NCBI GenBank assembly: GCA_012656075.1 | Contig: JAAKBF010000089.1 | Span: 124,001 to 188,000 of the forward strand | Source of the DNA: Phytophthora hibernalis | Taxonomy: Eukaryota > Oomycota > Peronosporomycetes > Peronosporales > Peronosporaceae | Length of the DNA: 64,000 nt | Direction: 5' to 3' | Part shown: piece by piece, positions 9,324 to 19,706 of the stretch | Layout: every line of letters starts with the position of its first letter | Position numbering within the stretch: position 1 is the first letter of the stretch | Translations under genes and position numbers: made by a program | Notes under the pieces: generated by a model | What the model saw: only the letters and a program-made list of their open reading frames with translations | Databases searched by the model: none | What the model was told of the DNA's origin: nothing

Positions 9324-10328
9324 ATGGCTGAGACCCCGAGTAGCGCGTCCGTGGTGCCCGGCGAGGAGACGTCGCAGGCGCAGGAGATCCTGCATCTGCA
9401 GTGCCGCTTCTACGAGCAGAAGTTCCCGGAGATCGATGAGCTGGTCATGGTGAACGTGCGCTCCATCGCCGAGATGGGCGCGTACGTGTCGCTGCTCGAG
9501 TACAACAACATCGAGGGCATGATCCTGCTGTCCGAACTGTCTCGGCGCCGCATCCGCTCCATCAACAAGCTCATCCGCGTGGGCAAGAACGAGGTGGTTA
9601 TGGTGCTGCGTGTGGACAAGGAGAAGGGCTACATCGACCTGTCCAAGCGCCGCGTGTCCCCCGAGGACATCGCCAAGTGCGAGGAGCGCTACAACAAAGC
9701 CAAGACGGTCCACGGCGTGCTGCGACAGGTGGCCCAGGAGAACCATCTGGAGATCGAGGACCTGTACGCCAAGGTGGCGTGGCCGCTCTACAGGAAGTTC
9801 AAGATTGAGATGCTGGTGGACGACGAGAAGAAGATCGAGTACGTGCACTGCTACGATGTGTTCAAGATGGGCATCACGGACGACGCCGTGTTTGAGGAGC
9901 TGGATGTGACGCCTGAGATCCTCTTGGCACTCAAGACACAGATCCGCCGTCGACTAACCCCGCAGCCCATCAAGATCCGTGCGGACATCGAGGTCACGTG
10001 CTTTACGTACGAGGGAATTGAGGCCATCCGTTCGGCGCTCCAGGCTGGGCAGGACGTTGGCACGGAAGATGTGCCCGTGAAGGTGAAGCTCATTGCGCCG
10101 CCCATGTACGTCATGACCACCAGCACGCTGGACAAGCAGAAGGGCATCCAGAAGCTGCAGGAGGCCATCGAGGCTGTGCGGGAGCACATCACGGCCAAGA
10201 AGGGCACCATGTCCGTCAAGATGGAGCCAAAGGTGGTGAGCGTGAACGAGGAGAAAGAGTTCCTGCAGATGATTGAGAAGCTTGAGAACGAGAACCGCCT
10301 GGTGGACGGTGACGCTCCGGAGGACTAG
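9324..10328 (+). CDS. Eukaryotic translation initiation factor 2 subunit alpha
   Basis: This is the regulatory subunit of eIF2, which delivers Met-tRNAi to the 40S ribosome. Residues about 27-110 form the S1-type OB domain, beginning CRFYEQKFPEIDELVMVNV and continuing AEMGAYVSLLEYNNIEG. ELSRRRIRS contains the serine (about residue 73, human Ser51) that eIF2-alpha kinases phosphorylate, so stress control through this site should be intact. A helical domain (ALKTQIRRRLTPQPIKIRAD) and a C-terminal alpha-beta domain ending in acidic residues follow. Length is 334 residues, slightly longer than human because of the N-terminal extension. The open frame extends to an ATG at 9231, but GTAAGT at 9221 and CCCCAG at 9317 suggest a 97 nt intron in the 5' UTR, so the start at 9324 is preferred. 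It has no frameshift. Confidence 0.95.
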   Translation: MAETPSSASVVPGEETSQAQEILHLQCRFYEQKFPEIDELVMVNVRSIAEMGAYVSLLEYNNIEGMILLSELSRRRIRSINKLIRVGKNEVVMVLRVDKEKGYIDLSKRRVSPEDIAKCEERYNKAKTVHGVLRQVAQENHLEIEDLYAKVAWPLYRKFKIEMLVDDEKKIEYVHCYDVFKMGITDDAVFEELDVTPEILLALKTQIRRRLTPQPIKIRADIEVTCFTYEGIEAIRSALQAGQDVGTEDVPVKVKLIAPPMYVMTTSTLDKQKGIQKLQEAIEAVREHITAKKGTMSVKMEPKVVSVNEEKEFLQMIEKLENENRLVDGDAPED

Positions 10329-10702
10329 AGAGGCGCAGAGCAGGCAGGAGCGAACAGCACCGATTCGGTGATGTCTGGGACGTTTTCGTGTGGGCTTGGG
10401 TTACCGACTCTGCGTGCTGCCAGCTCCTGGTGCACCCTTGCTGTGTAGGATCAACCGTCTTGTGCGTTTGCGTCTCGAGGCTGGTTGGTTCGCCTGTGAC
10501 AGATTAGATGGCAGCTCTGCATACAAACTCAATACAACTGAATGCACTGGCACTCTTCGTGGTGGTGAATCCGCTGCTTTTAGATTCCGCGGGCTTGGAT
10601 GCTTAATACCCGAGCAGTCTAGTCAATCGTTGTGGTTGGGGTGTGATGAAATTGAATCAGACATACTACTCAAAAGGGCTCTTGCAGTTTGCTCCTTTGG
10701 CT
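10329..10702. other. Convergent 3' spacer between eIF2-alpha and the dCTP pyrophosphatase gene
   Basis: The two genes face each other here. The open frame at 10390-10758 has no motif and overlaps the end of the neighbouring gene in antisense. I see no terminator-like or polyadenylation signal I can vouch for. Confidence 0.4.
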
Positions 10703-12293
10703 TCACAATGTCGACTCTTCCGTTATACGCATTCGCTTGTACTCGTTGTACTTCTTAGACGACCCCCTCACCTGCAGAGCCAAAACGACATGAGTTAGCT
10801 GTGCAAGGCATGAGATAATGGACAAGCGCTGTAATTCACGCACCAATTCAGCGGGGTATTTCCTGGCGTTCTTGATGATCTTGTCGTTCAGAGCAGCAGG
10901 CAAATTGACGTCGCACTTGTCGGCGAGGCGCACGAGGTAAATCAACACGTCGCTGATTTCTTCACCAAGGTGCTCCTTATCACGTGCAGACCAATCTGTG
11001 ACGAGAAAACAAAATATCGGATATGTAAGTTCTTCAAATGTGAGACGGGTCAACTAACGCAAGCTGACTTACCCGCTGTGTTCTTGACTTCGCCCTTCCA
11101 CTGAAAAATCTCGCACAGCTCCCCCACTTCACCGTTGAGAGCCAACAGCAAGTTACGAGGCGTGTGGAACTGATAGCAAGTGGCATGCACGAAAAAATAG
11201 TTAGTGCTTGCTGAGTCCATTCGATCTAGTATGGCATCGTTACCTGATTCCATTCTCGTTCTTCAGCAAAATCAGCAATACGCTTGCGAAGTGATTCGAG
11301 AGTCATCGTTTCCTCAAACTTTGCAGGTGGATAAATCCCATTCGAAGTGGCACTCTGAATACTGTTGTTGGCAACAACCGCAACGCCCGTGGTGGACGGC
11401 TGACCAGCAGAGGAGCCCGGGAAGACGTCCTCTCCCATAGTGCCATCGATGGCGCCATCGAGCAGGGCTTCGCTATCATGTCCATTCGCACTGAGAATGT
11501 CTGCAGCATCAACGGATTGGGCCTGAGACTGAGCGTGATGATGCTGTAGCATTGCTTCAGCTTGAGCCTTTAGCAGAGCTTGTGCCTGTGCATACTGGTA
11601 CACTTGCGACTGAGCTTCAGCTCGTGCCTCTGCATGCGCTTGGGCCTGGGCGTGTGCTTGAGCTTCTCTCATCTGTTGGTCATACACTGCTTGCACCGCC
11701 TCCACTGAACTGCCCTGGGTATCCGTCGCGTGCTCAATATGGTGAACATGAGCGTTCGTCGCCGACGTCGCGTCGCCCTCCCTGTCGTGGGACGGCAGCT
11801 CGTAGTCCGACTCGTGCAGTCCGCCGTTCATCGCCTTTGTCGAATCCGGACCAATGGGATGGTTGTGCTTGTCGTGCATGCGCACCTTTACACGGTACGT
11901 GGGTCCGTACTCCACCGCCGACGCGTAGATATGGAACGGGCAGCCGAGATCGCGCAGCTTGTGACGCATCCGTTTGCCGCTGCCGCGCGAGCGAAACTTG
12001 ATGCCGTGCGTGCACTTGAAGGTCTTGGACAGGAATTCAGCGATGTTCTTGCGGTCATGGCGGCCTTTGGACACCGTACGATTGTACACCTCGAAGGTGA
12101 GCGACGAGCGCTTGCGGATCGGGTGGTACGCGGCCATCGCGCGCGCGACGGCCGCGTCAAAAGACGCCCAGTCATTATAGAATTCGTCGAACAGCGGGCG
12201 GCCGGCGGCCTGCGTCCCGTCCGTGGCCATCTCCAGCCCCTCCGTTGCAACAACCGCCAGCTTCATCTCCTCGAGAGACTTAAGCTGCTCCAT
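10703..12293 (-). CDS. FAR1/FLYWCH-like DNA-binding domain fused to dCTP pyrophosphatase (MazG type)
   Basis: Four exons join in frame: 12293-11244, 11169-11073, 10995-10844 and 10771-10703 (introns of 74, 77 and 72 nt, all GT-AG; the last is in frame and has a CTAAC branch-like site). They give 455 residues. Residues about 45-145 contain FKCTHGIKFRSRG, DLGCPFHIYASA and HDKHNHPIG, the Cys-Cys-His-x-His pattern of FAR1/FLYWCH/WRKY-GCM1 fingers. An Ala/Gln-rich stretch follows (about 205-265). The last 125 residues match DCTPP1: ADFAEEREWNQFHTPRNLLLAL, with GEVGELCEIFQWK and EEISDVLIYLVRLAD carrying the Mg-binding acidic residues, and KYNEY near the end. The enzyme normally hydrolyses dCTP and modified dCTP to monophosphates. 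The frame is open throughout exon 1, so a fusion is the direct reading. An internal ATG just before LESLRKRIADF could also give a stand-alone enzyme. Confidence 0.85.
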
Positions 12294-12427
12294 GTTGGCT
12301 TGTGGTGATAAGTTGGACTCAGACTCAGAACGCTACTTGATTTCACTATCGCATTCAAATTCTAAATATAACACAGAGTGGTGGTCACTGCAAGTCATAG
12401 CATTCGATGACCATTTCATGTAGCACC
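12294..12427. promoter_or_regulatory. Short divergent promoter region
   Basis: Only 134 bases separate the start codons of two divergent genes (12293 minus, 12428 plus), so the regulatory sequences must be shared or interleaved. TTTCA/CATTT words that resemble oomycete initiators occur (for example GACCATTTCATG at 12409-12420), but none is decisive. Confidence 0.4.
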
Positions 12428-14486
12428 ATGAACGACGCACCGGCGGAAGGACCCCAGGAAGCTCTGCGGCGGCTTCAGCACGAGAAGAGCGAGGTGGCGG
12501 GAATGCTGCAGATCCTGACGACCAAGCTGCATGATGCAGAGGAGGAAAACTTCAATCTGCACGCCTGCATGGCCACGTTCGAGACCGAAACGCGCTACAC
12601 GAGCGACAAGAAGGAGCGCGAGATGCAGAGCCGCCTCACGGCGCTCGAGTCCGAGCTCTCGTTCATGAGCGAGAAACTGCAGAACGCCGAGCGTGCCAAG
12701 CTGCGCGCCATTAAGGGGTGGACGAGTTGCAGCAGAATCTCATGGATAGCAAGCGGCGCGAAGCCGAGAAACGACTCATGGCCACTAAGCGACGCAAGCA
12801 GGGGGATTCCTGGCCGCCAGTCAGCCCATGAGGATGTCCCAGCAGCTACCCCAGCAGATCGTTAGAACGCCGCCCGTGCCAGTGGTGGAAACGGCCGTTC
12901 AGACCGAGATGGAGATCAGTGAGAAGACCGTGGAGGGCAATGATCTGAAGGAGGAGAACGCCAGATTGGTGTCTTATTTACTCACAGTTCCGTCGAGAGA
13001 CTTGCTGACGCTGTTGAATGGTACAGTAAGTGTAGCTACGGATGAAACCAAGCCGAATCCGGAGGAGGACCGAACGCAGCCGCCCCAGGGATGTCATAGT
13101 GCGACTCCCTCGCAGTTCTTGCAGGGCTCCTCTGGAAACTCGCTGAATGACTCGATGCAGCAGTCGCCTGGTGGAGTGACGTTCTCGCAGAGTGTGTTTT
13201 CGCAATTGGTGGGGCGTGCGTCGACTCAAGTGCATGCTTCGCTGTTGAGTGTTGCGATGGAGACGAATGTTACGAAGGCGATGTTGGCGACGGACCGTGC
13301 GAACGAACTGTACGATGTGATGGGGAGAATGCTGACTGGGGAGGTTTCTGCTGCTGCACTTGCACCGGTGTTTATTAAGTACCTCGCGGCTCCTACCGAT
13401 CTGGAGGTCTCGGTGCTGTGTAGTGTGCTGCGCGTCATGTACTCAGTGATGCACCACAGTGCGCATTTCCAGCGTTTTCTAATGGTGGCATCTTCGCGTT
13501 CAGATGGAGCTTCATCTTCAGCTGCCGGTTCCGAACCAAATGTGAACGGTATGGTCCACCCTCGAATCGCATTACTCGGATTGCGTTTTACCTCACTCGA
13601 TGACTACTTGTCGGCTCAGACAGACTACGAGTCGGTGGTTCAAAGCGACTTGCTGCCGATTTCAGCAGCAGAAGCGGCTTCGAGCAGCGCCAGCTTCGCG
13701 CAAAGCTCATGAACGCACTTTGCAGAGTTGTGAGGATCAACCTCAAGGAGTCTTCAGTAGTGAAGGATGGCCTCTGCGTGCTCTGTTTTTGGGTCGATCT
13801 TGGGCTATCGCATCGACCCGCATTAGCGCCAGACTTTAAGCCTTTACTCGTAGCGAACGTCATTCCAGCCATTTTGTTGGCACCGAAAGGTCTTCCTGCC
13901 GGCAAAGCCCAAGCGCTTGACTTCTTTCCCGCCTGCTGCGCATTCCCGAGGTGTTTGCTCAAGTCGAGGCAGAGGCGAAGAAGTCGTTGCTTTTCAATCG
14001 ATGCGCAAAGATGCTGGTCAACGAAGATAATTTGTCACCGAATGAAGCAGACAATATGCGGAAGCTGCAGCATCAGTTCGTTAAGCTGCTACTTTCGATC
14101 ATCACGTCGTTCCCATCTGTAGGGATTCGATTCGCGCTTGAAAGCACTCAGGGCTCCCCAGCGACTCCGACGGACACCGATCGGTCATTTATTATTTGGC
14201 ACAGTTGCTTCACCAGGAGACATTTGACGCGCGGACAATGGGCGCTGAAAATTGCGTTACACGGCAGCTATCAAAGGACCAGTTGCGCGTTGATCTCATT
14301 AAGGACTCATTTGCGTTACTGGGGCTGCTTTCGCGCTACGTGGATCTGCACGTCGAGCTCGGTGGCGACGACCATGTGCACACGTTTCTTGCGATTTTGC
14401 ATTTCTTAAGCAGTGGTGTGCGAAACGACTCAACAGCAGCAACCGCGCGCTCCTTAGTCGCCATGATGAATCTGCCAGGGCACTGA
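12428..14486 (+). CDS. Coiled-coil protein with helical C-terminus, frame interrupted
   Basis: The start ACCATGAACGACG is preferred to an in-frame ATG at 12407. Residues 1-110 form a heptad-like coiled coil (LQHEKSEVAGMLQILTTKL, SRLTALESELSFMSEKLQNA). From about 12720 the frame shifts to DELQQNLMDSKRREAEKRL, then near a run of five G at 12801 to SQQLPQQIVRTPPVPVVETA. The remainder is alpha-helical: LLTVPSRDLLTLLNGTVS, VFIKYLAAPTDLEVSVLCSV, then after another shift LCRVVRINLKESSVVKDGLC, KLLLSIITSFPSVGIRFALE and LIKDSFALLGLLSRYVDLHV, stopping at 14484-14486. Three to five frame corrections are needed. A coiled coil followed by a helical repeat body resembles checkpoint adaptors such as ATRIP, but I cannot demonstrate this, so the function is left open. 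Confidence 0.6.
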
Positions 14487-14774
14487 AAGTCACTTAAAGG
14501 ATCGGATCTTGCCCGTAAAGTCAAGCGTCCCTTGAGCGATTGAAACTTTCAATTTGAGGGATGACTACTGGCATGCGATCGTGCTCGGCATGTTTCAAGG
14601 AACGGATACTCGTTGAAGAAGCCCATGGAACTATTGGATACGATGTAACGAGACCGGAGACGGATGTATTTTCCGCCGTAGCACCGGCAGTGAGGGCTCA
14701 GACAGACACTCCCAAAGAAGAAACAGAGGAGCAAGTGCTGCGGCTAGTGATCGAGAGAACGCTGCCACGCAAGG

Positions 14775-16820
14775 ATGAAGTTCGCAGTGTTCCAGACGCT
14801 GCTGTTGTTTGCTGCTGGACGACACATGGACATGGTGCTGGCATCAGATAACAGTAAGCACCACTATTTACTGAGCCATTGGCAGCAAACTACTGCACTA
14901 AGGTTTTGTAACCCGTTCTGTTGTCTGTGCTCAGCGTGCTTTGAGCTACCGATCGTGATCGTGTCTCCCACCAAAGTGAAGCTGCCATCTGAGACCTGTA
15001 ACCAACCACGCCGGCCGGCACCTGATTGCATGCGAGACTCTGTCGAAGCCAACATCGAGGTGATTGACAACAAGAATGGCACACTGAATTGCCTCGCAGG
15101 GAACCGTACTGCCGTTTATTCGGGAAGCGCCCACTACCGTGGGCAATCCAGTCTTCATTTCTCAAAACACCAGATAGCTGTTGAGCTAGATGAAGGCGCG
15201 GAGTTGCTCGGATTTCCTGCAGATCGCACTTACGTGCTCAACGGCCCAACAGTTGATGCTAGCTTGATGCGCAACCACCTCGCACACTGGATGTTCCGCG
15301 GCACTGATCGGTATTCTCCCCGCACCCGCCACGTAGTGGTCTTTGTTCGTGACAGGTTGGACGCTAACGATTGGAGTCCACGATATCAAGGCATCTACCT
15401 GGCCCTGGAGAAAATCGCATACACTCCGAACCGTGTGGGGTTGGCCGAGTTGGGCAATGCGTGCCAAACGAATGAAGAACTCTCTGGTGGCTGGGCATGG
15501 CAAAACAACCCGCTCGGTTACGGTGATTACTCGCCAAATGTTCTGCTGAATGAAGCTACAGGGCTCTTTGGCGCAGGGGCGAGACCAATCTTAACGTTTC
15601 CCGAACCGAAAGTTCTTACGCAAACAATGCGCGACTACTTCATATCTCCCGAAACTGGCCCACTTCCCCGTCTGTACCAGTATCTTTACGACAACATGAC
15701 CCACCCGGATGGATTGGAAGAGCATATTGACATTGGCTCGTTCGTCGACTACTTCCTGCACTCGGAGCTATCGGAAAATCCAGACGCCTACCGTCGCAGC
15801 GCGTATTTTTCAAGGATCGTCACCAGCCCATAAATGCTGGACCCGTTTGGGATTTCAATTTGGCCTACGGACGTAAAGGTGCCCAGACTACGTGGATCTA
15901 CACTATTCACACATTCTGGAAGCGACTCGCGTGTAACTACAAGTTTGCATCCCTCGTCCAACAACGCTGGGAGAAACTGCGTTCAACGGCGTGGAGGGAC
16001 GAGGCCATCAGCTCCTTTATCCAGGCTGGTGCTGAGCCAATTCGACGTCAACTGAAGAACTGCGTCGCATGGAAGAGTGATAATCTTCAGTGCGCGAATG
16101 TGGAGAAAAACTAAGGGCAGTTTTGATGATGAGGTAAATGGCGTACTCAACGCCGTGCTCGCGCGAGCTCGCTGGATGGACTCCAACGTGGATGGTTTCT
16201 ACAAAACTTTGGACAGCAACCTCTGTGTGTCTGCTGGTGAGCTCCCGACTTACAACTGTGCAGCTAACGGCAACGATAAAGGCTGTCTCTCGAACCCCAA
16301 AAGCTACAGCAATGCCGTCGAGTTTCCGAGGCCTCGAAAGTCGCTTGGTGCAAAGTCTTGTGGTGCGTCCAAAGCTGCGGTGTTGGAGAAACCAACTATT
16401 GACCCATGCTGGCTTTCGGCGGGAGTTTACATGACGGATGGCTCGATCACACCCTTTTGCGGTGGCTACGGGTTTTGCCCTGAGGGGCCAGGGGCGAATT
16501 GCACCTGTCAAAGTGGCCGCCATGCACCTACTTGTGCTCGTAGTGATGATGTCATTAAACCGCGCGGCGGATTGGTCGAGGATACCATGGGCACACTACA
16601 TGTAGAGTCTCTGGACAAGTCGATCGATGGGCAGTGGATTCTTGGTGGATACCTGCGCTATCCGCTGTTTTTCTTGTGTGCTGTATTGGCGATGGCCTTA
16701 GGCGTAGTCCTGGCAACCCGTCAACACCGCCGCCGCCACTATGCTCGTCTTCGTGACGCAGTTGCTGGATCGATCGTCAATGTGCGTGATGAACCCGAGC
16801 TTCTCTACCGCACTTCGTGA
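14775..16820 (+). CDS. CotH-domain secreted/membrane protein with EGF-like module and C-terminal TM
   Basis: Exon 1 (14775-14853) encodes a signal-peptide-like start (MKFAVFQTLLLFAAG). An 81 nt GT-AG intron (14854-14934) follows, in frame. The CotH kinase fold is recognisable: YRGQSSLHFSKHQIAVEL (the RG-x-SS motif), RYQGIYLALEKI, DYFLHSELSENPDAYRRSAY and GPVWDFNLAYG. Next come a Cys-rich EGF-like stretch (FCGGYGFCPEG, CTCQSGRHAPTC, about 16455-16540), one transmembrane helix (YPLFFLCAVLAMALGVVL, about 16660-16715) and a basic cytosolic tail. CotH proteins are atypical kinases (Bacillus spore coat) and surface proteins in Mucorales. Two frame breaks are present: one at a T run near 15808 and one at an A run near 16110. 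Topology predicts a type I surface protein with CotH outside the cell. A role in host contact would be speculation. Confidence 0.85.
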
Positions 16821-17409
16821 ATAGAGTTCAGATTTGGGTAATAATGGACCGTTGAAGGAAATGAGCTACGACTTCAACTTGTTATTGACCGAGATGTTCT
16901 GTTCCAAGCCTACCTACTGATTGTAATTATTTTTCACTTCCTTTTCACTTAGCGATGGAAGTAGAGCGCATCTCGGATTTCCAGGAGAAAACAACGAGTT
17001 TTCTAAAATGAAGTGCAGACTTTCGAACCGCGGCACAACGCAATTTGCCTCGAAAGAACAAGCAACACCCGTCTGCAAATTGTCAAGATGTAGTAGAATC
17101 CGATTAAAAAACTCATGAGGGAAGCTGGCGCTTCATGTAAACCCTTGGTTGTACTGTAGTCTGCAAGTCTTAGAATGAGATCGGTCAAACCTCTCGTCAA
17201 GTACTCATACACTGCTATAGTGATACCTGTACTAGTTTACCCACCTCAGAGTTGTATCCTACGCCAGCTTTAGCTGAGGTCGTTCTTCACCATCAGCCCG
17301 ATGCGTGGTCAGGTCATCAATACCGTCACCCCACTACACCGCCCCACCAAGACTTGACCACGCGTCTTCGAGTCGATCTGTCTTGGATGTTGTTCTTCCA
17401 CTTGAAGTG
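16821..17409 (-). other. 3' flank of gypsy element B, possible LTR
   Basis: Downstream (minus strand) of the element B stop codon at 17410, a purine-rich run GGTGGGGCGG is followed by TGTAGTGGGG near 17333, which could be a polypurine tract and LTR start. The matching 5' LTR was not found within the window, so the call stays open. No host gene is supported here. Confidence 0.3.
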
Positions 17410-17447
17410 TTAAAGTTGCACCATGGCTGCACGAAGCTCGACGTCAG
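17410..17447 (-). pseudogene. Last codons of element B polyprotein, severed from 38523 by element A
   Basis: On the minus strand these bases read DVELRAAMVQL and a stop. Joined to 38523 and upstream, where the frame reads MMKQFVTKAAD, they complete the C-terminus of the chromodomain integrase of element B in frame. This shows what the sequence was before element A inserted. Bases 17443-17447 are GTCAG, the duplicated target. Confidence 0.8.
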
Positions 17448-18031
17448 TGTCCCGTGCTAGTCCCTGCGGGGTCGGTAGCTGGTAGCTGGTGCTTAGGAAG
17501 AGGTAGTTGTTGAGGCCTTTGGAGTACGGGTCGAGGGGTAAAGTAGTCAAAGAAGAAGTTTTAAAGTCTTTGTTTCGTTCTTGAGTAGTGAGTAGTTGCA
17601 GGAAAAGCACGAGTGAGAAGTAGTGCTAGAGCGCACGCTACAAGGACCTATCCTCCTAGACTCGACACGCCTTCCTAAACGCTAGTAGAGAGTACAAATA
17701 AAACAAGACAACATAGCAAACGTGCCATCCGTCCTCGCGATAGCACTCATCAGTAGGGGTCCGTAGTTGTGCGCGATTCACGAGCGCGTGGCCGTCCTGG
17801 TGTCGCCTCGCCGCAGGTACTGTACAATTGTCAGCCAATTCAGCGCGTCTTCCCTCTTCCGAGGTCTAGGTCGCCGAGCAGCTTCGTCGATTGTACGTCC
17901 TGGGGCACGAGAACGGCGCGTCAGGGCTTGTATCCGCCGGACCGCAAGACGGGACCGCGCCGAGTTCGGGGTTCACGGGTCCGTAAGACTCGGGGTCCTG
18001 GCAGCTGATCCGTATTTCCGGGTACGGGACA
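17448..18031 (-). repeat. 3' LTR of element A
   Basis: Its termini are TGTCCC and GGGACA. It is near-identical to 37938-38522 over about 455 bp (two differences seen, near 18006) but has about 11 differences in the first 130 bp at the low-coordinate end. Confidence 0.9.
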
Positions 18032-18042
18032 TCCTCCCCGAC

Positions 18043-19361
18043 TTAAAGTTTGCCGTCCTCGGCGAACGTCAGGATGCGAGGCGAGCTCGTCGCGCAGTCC
18101 TTCGACGCGAGTAGCAGTGGCACGTAGCTCCGCCGAGATAGCAGTGGGGCTCGCACCTGGGGCACGACTTCCACCACTTCTTCGATCTGCCCAGCGTCCT
18201 CGAACGCGGCGTCCTGGAAGTCGATTAGGTCCTCGACATCCCCTCGCAACCGCCGTAGACTAGCGAGTTCAAGCTCAACACGGGAGGCTTCACGCCAGCG
18301 AGGGCGTCCACCAGCACGCTCGAGGGCGAAACAGCATTCAATTTCCGTCCCGTACGTCCCAGGCGACGGACATGAGAGGCCGGTCCCAACACGAATACGC
18401 CACCGGCCACGTGTAGCCCACAGAGGGTCCAATGGAAGTAGAAATTAGCAGCCGTCCATGACGCGGTAACGAAGATGACACCCACACCGCCGAGACACAC
18501 GAATTCCACGAGATCGTACGCGGCTAGAGGTAAGTGTAGTAGCAGCGAGAGCACGAAAAGCTAAGCCCAACATACGGCCTTGATCGCCTCGCAGAACCGC
18601 TTCCATGAGGCTGAGACCGTCTCCATCGTAGCGCGAGAGTACTTGGCCATCGAGAGGTTCGTGCGCAACACCAAGTCGGGTAGATACTCGTAGAAAGTCG
18701 CGTAGAAAGCAGACCACCACGTACGGCACATCCGCCCGTAGCGACCGTACTCTAACTCGTTGTCCGTTAGGACTTGCATGGGAACTGCAAACACGGCGCC
18801 CCACAGAGCGTACGCGTAGGCCGTCCCTTCGAGGATGTGGATACCATCGTCTTCAATGACGTCCTGGAACCGCGAAATAAACGTTGACCACATACCGCCG
18901 TGCAGTAGCAGCACGCGCCACACAGCCTGCATAAATGTCCACCCGACTTTGCGCAGCGGAGGGGTCAGCACCCAAACTAGGATGCAGCAAAGTCCGGCGC
19001 AGCAGTACGCGGGCAGGAGTTCAGCGTCGACGTACTGGGGACGTACGGGTATTGCTATAGTGTCCAGGGCGAGTTCATCCTGCACTAAATCCTTCAATTT
19101 TCGAGTGAGTCTGCTCTCAGGACCGTCCTCGTGCGTCCTTAGTAGTTCTGGCATGGGGTAGCGAGAACTGACCCTCGCCTCAGCCGTCGATCCATCAATG
19201 GTTCGTAGCTTGTAAGATTTGTCATTATTTACACGGTGTTCGAACCTTTCTCGACACCAGCGAGTCCGCGTCCTCCGTCCCTGGTCAGCACTGCTCGCTT
19301 GCGTCTGCTGCCGTCTCTCGCGCATGGCCAAGCGTGTCTCGTTGAAGTCAGGACCGTCCAT
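18043..19361 (-). pseudogene. Membrane-protein ORF between integrase and 3' LTR of element A (env-like position)
   Basis: The frame opens at ATG 19361 (MDGPDFNETRLAMRERR) with a basic, Arg/Gln-rich N-terminus. Hydrophobic segments follow: LLPAYCCAGLCCILVWVL (near 19000) and a moderately hydrophobic YAYALWGAVFAVPMQVL (near 18800). A single in-frame TAG at 18561-18563 interrupts it, and the same frame continues with LFVLSLLLHLPLAAYDLV, FVCLGGVGVIFVTASWTA and GLHVAGGVFVLG. A frame change near 18300 leads to an acidic tail (VEDLIDFQDAAFEDAGQIEE) ending at 18043, four bases before the polypurine tract. Position and TM content recall the third ORF of env-bearing gypsy elements, but I see no furin site, no clear signal peptide and no homology to a known envelope. 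A captured host membrane gene is equally possible. Confidence 0.5.
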
Positions 19362-19706
19362 TCCAGAGTAGGGGAAGCCCAGGTTACACGAGTCGGTTAG
19401 GAGCGGTTAGCGTAGTTGGAGCCGTCCACGAGTAGGTCGAGTCGCTCGCACAGTCTGGGTGCGGTCGGGTCGTTCGCCTCTCAGTTCCACGTTGTCCGTT
19501 AGACAGGGGAGCTATAGAAAAAGTCGCGAAATGTCCAAATGGCTACTTTGTGTACGGGCTGAGGAACCGTACTTAGGTCAAGAACGGTCTTTCAAGGCCG
19601 GCAACTTCGACATCTTCCGGTTGAAAACTTGCTGGCTCGAGCGCACACGGAGCGACACCATCGACCGTCTTCCCGCCACGCTTCGCGACATTCCGCCGGC
19701 GTTCTG
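19362..19706. promoter_or_regulatory. Spacer between divergent ORFs inside element A
   Basis: 345 bases separate the minus-strand membrane ORF from the plus-strand ORF. Pyrimidine/GT-rich words repeat loosely (AGTCGGTTAGGAGCGGTTAG near 19390-19410), and an AT patch GAGCTATAGAAAAAG lies at about 19508. It could hold promoters for both. Confidence 0.3.

Noticed and set aside
9297..9848. 183-residue Leu/His-rich open frame opposite eIF2-alpha
   Set aside because: It is the antisense shadow of a GC-rich conserved gene, with no motif of its own.
11552..12308. Long Arg-rich plus-strand frames opposite the fused dCTP pyrophosphatase gene
   Set aside because: They mirror the zinc finger and Ala/Gln region in antisense; the composition follows from the complementary codons.
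12428..14486. Firm identification as ATRIP
   Set aside because: Only the general architecture (coiled coil then helical body) agrees; no diagnostic motif could be read through the frame breaks.
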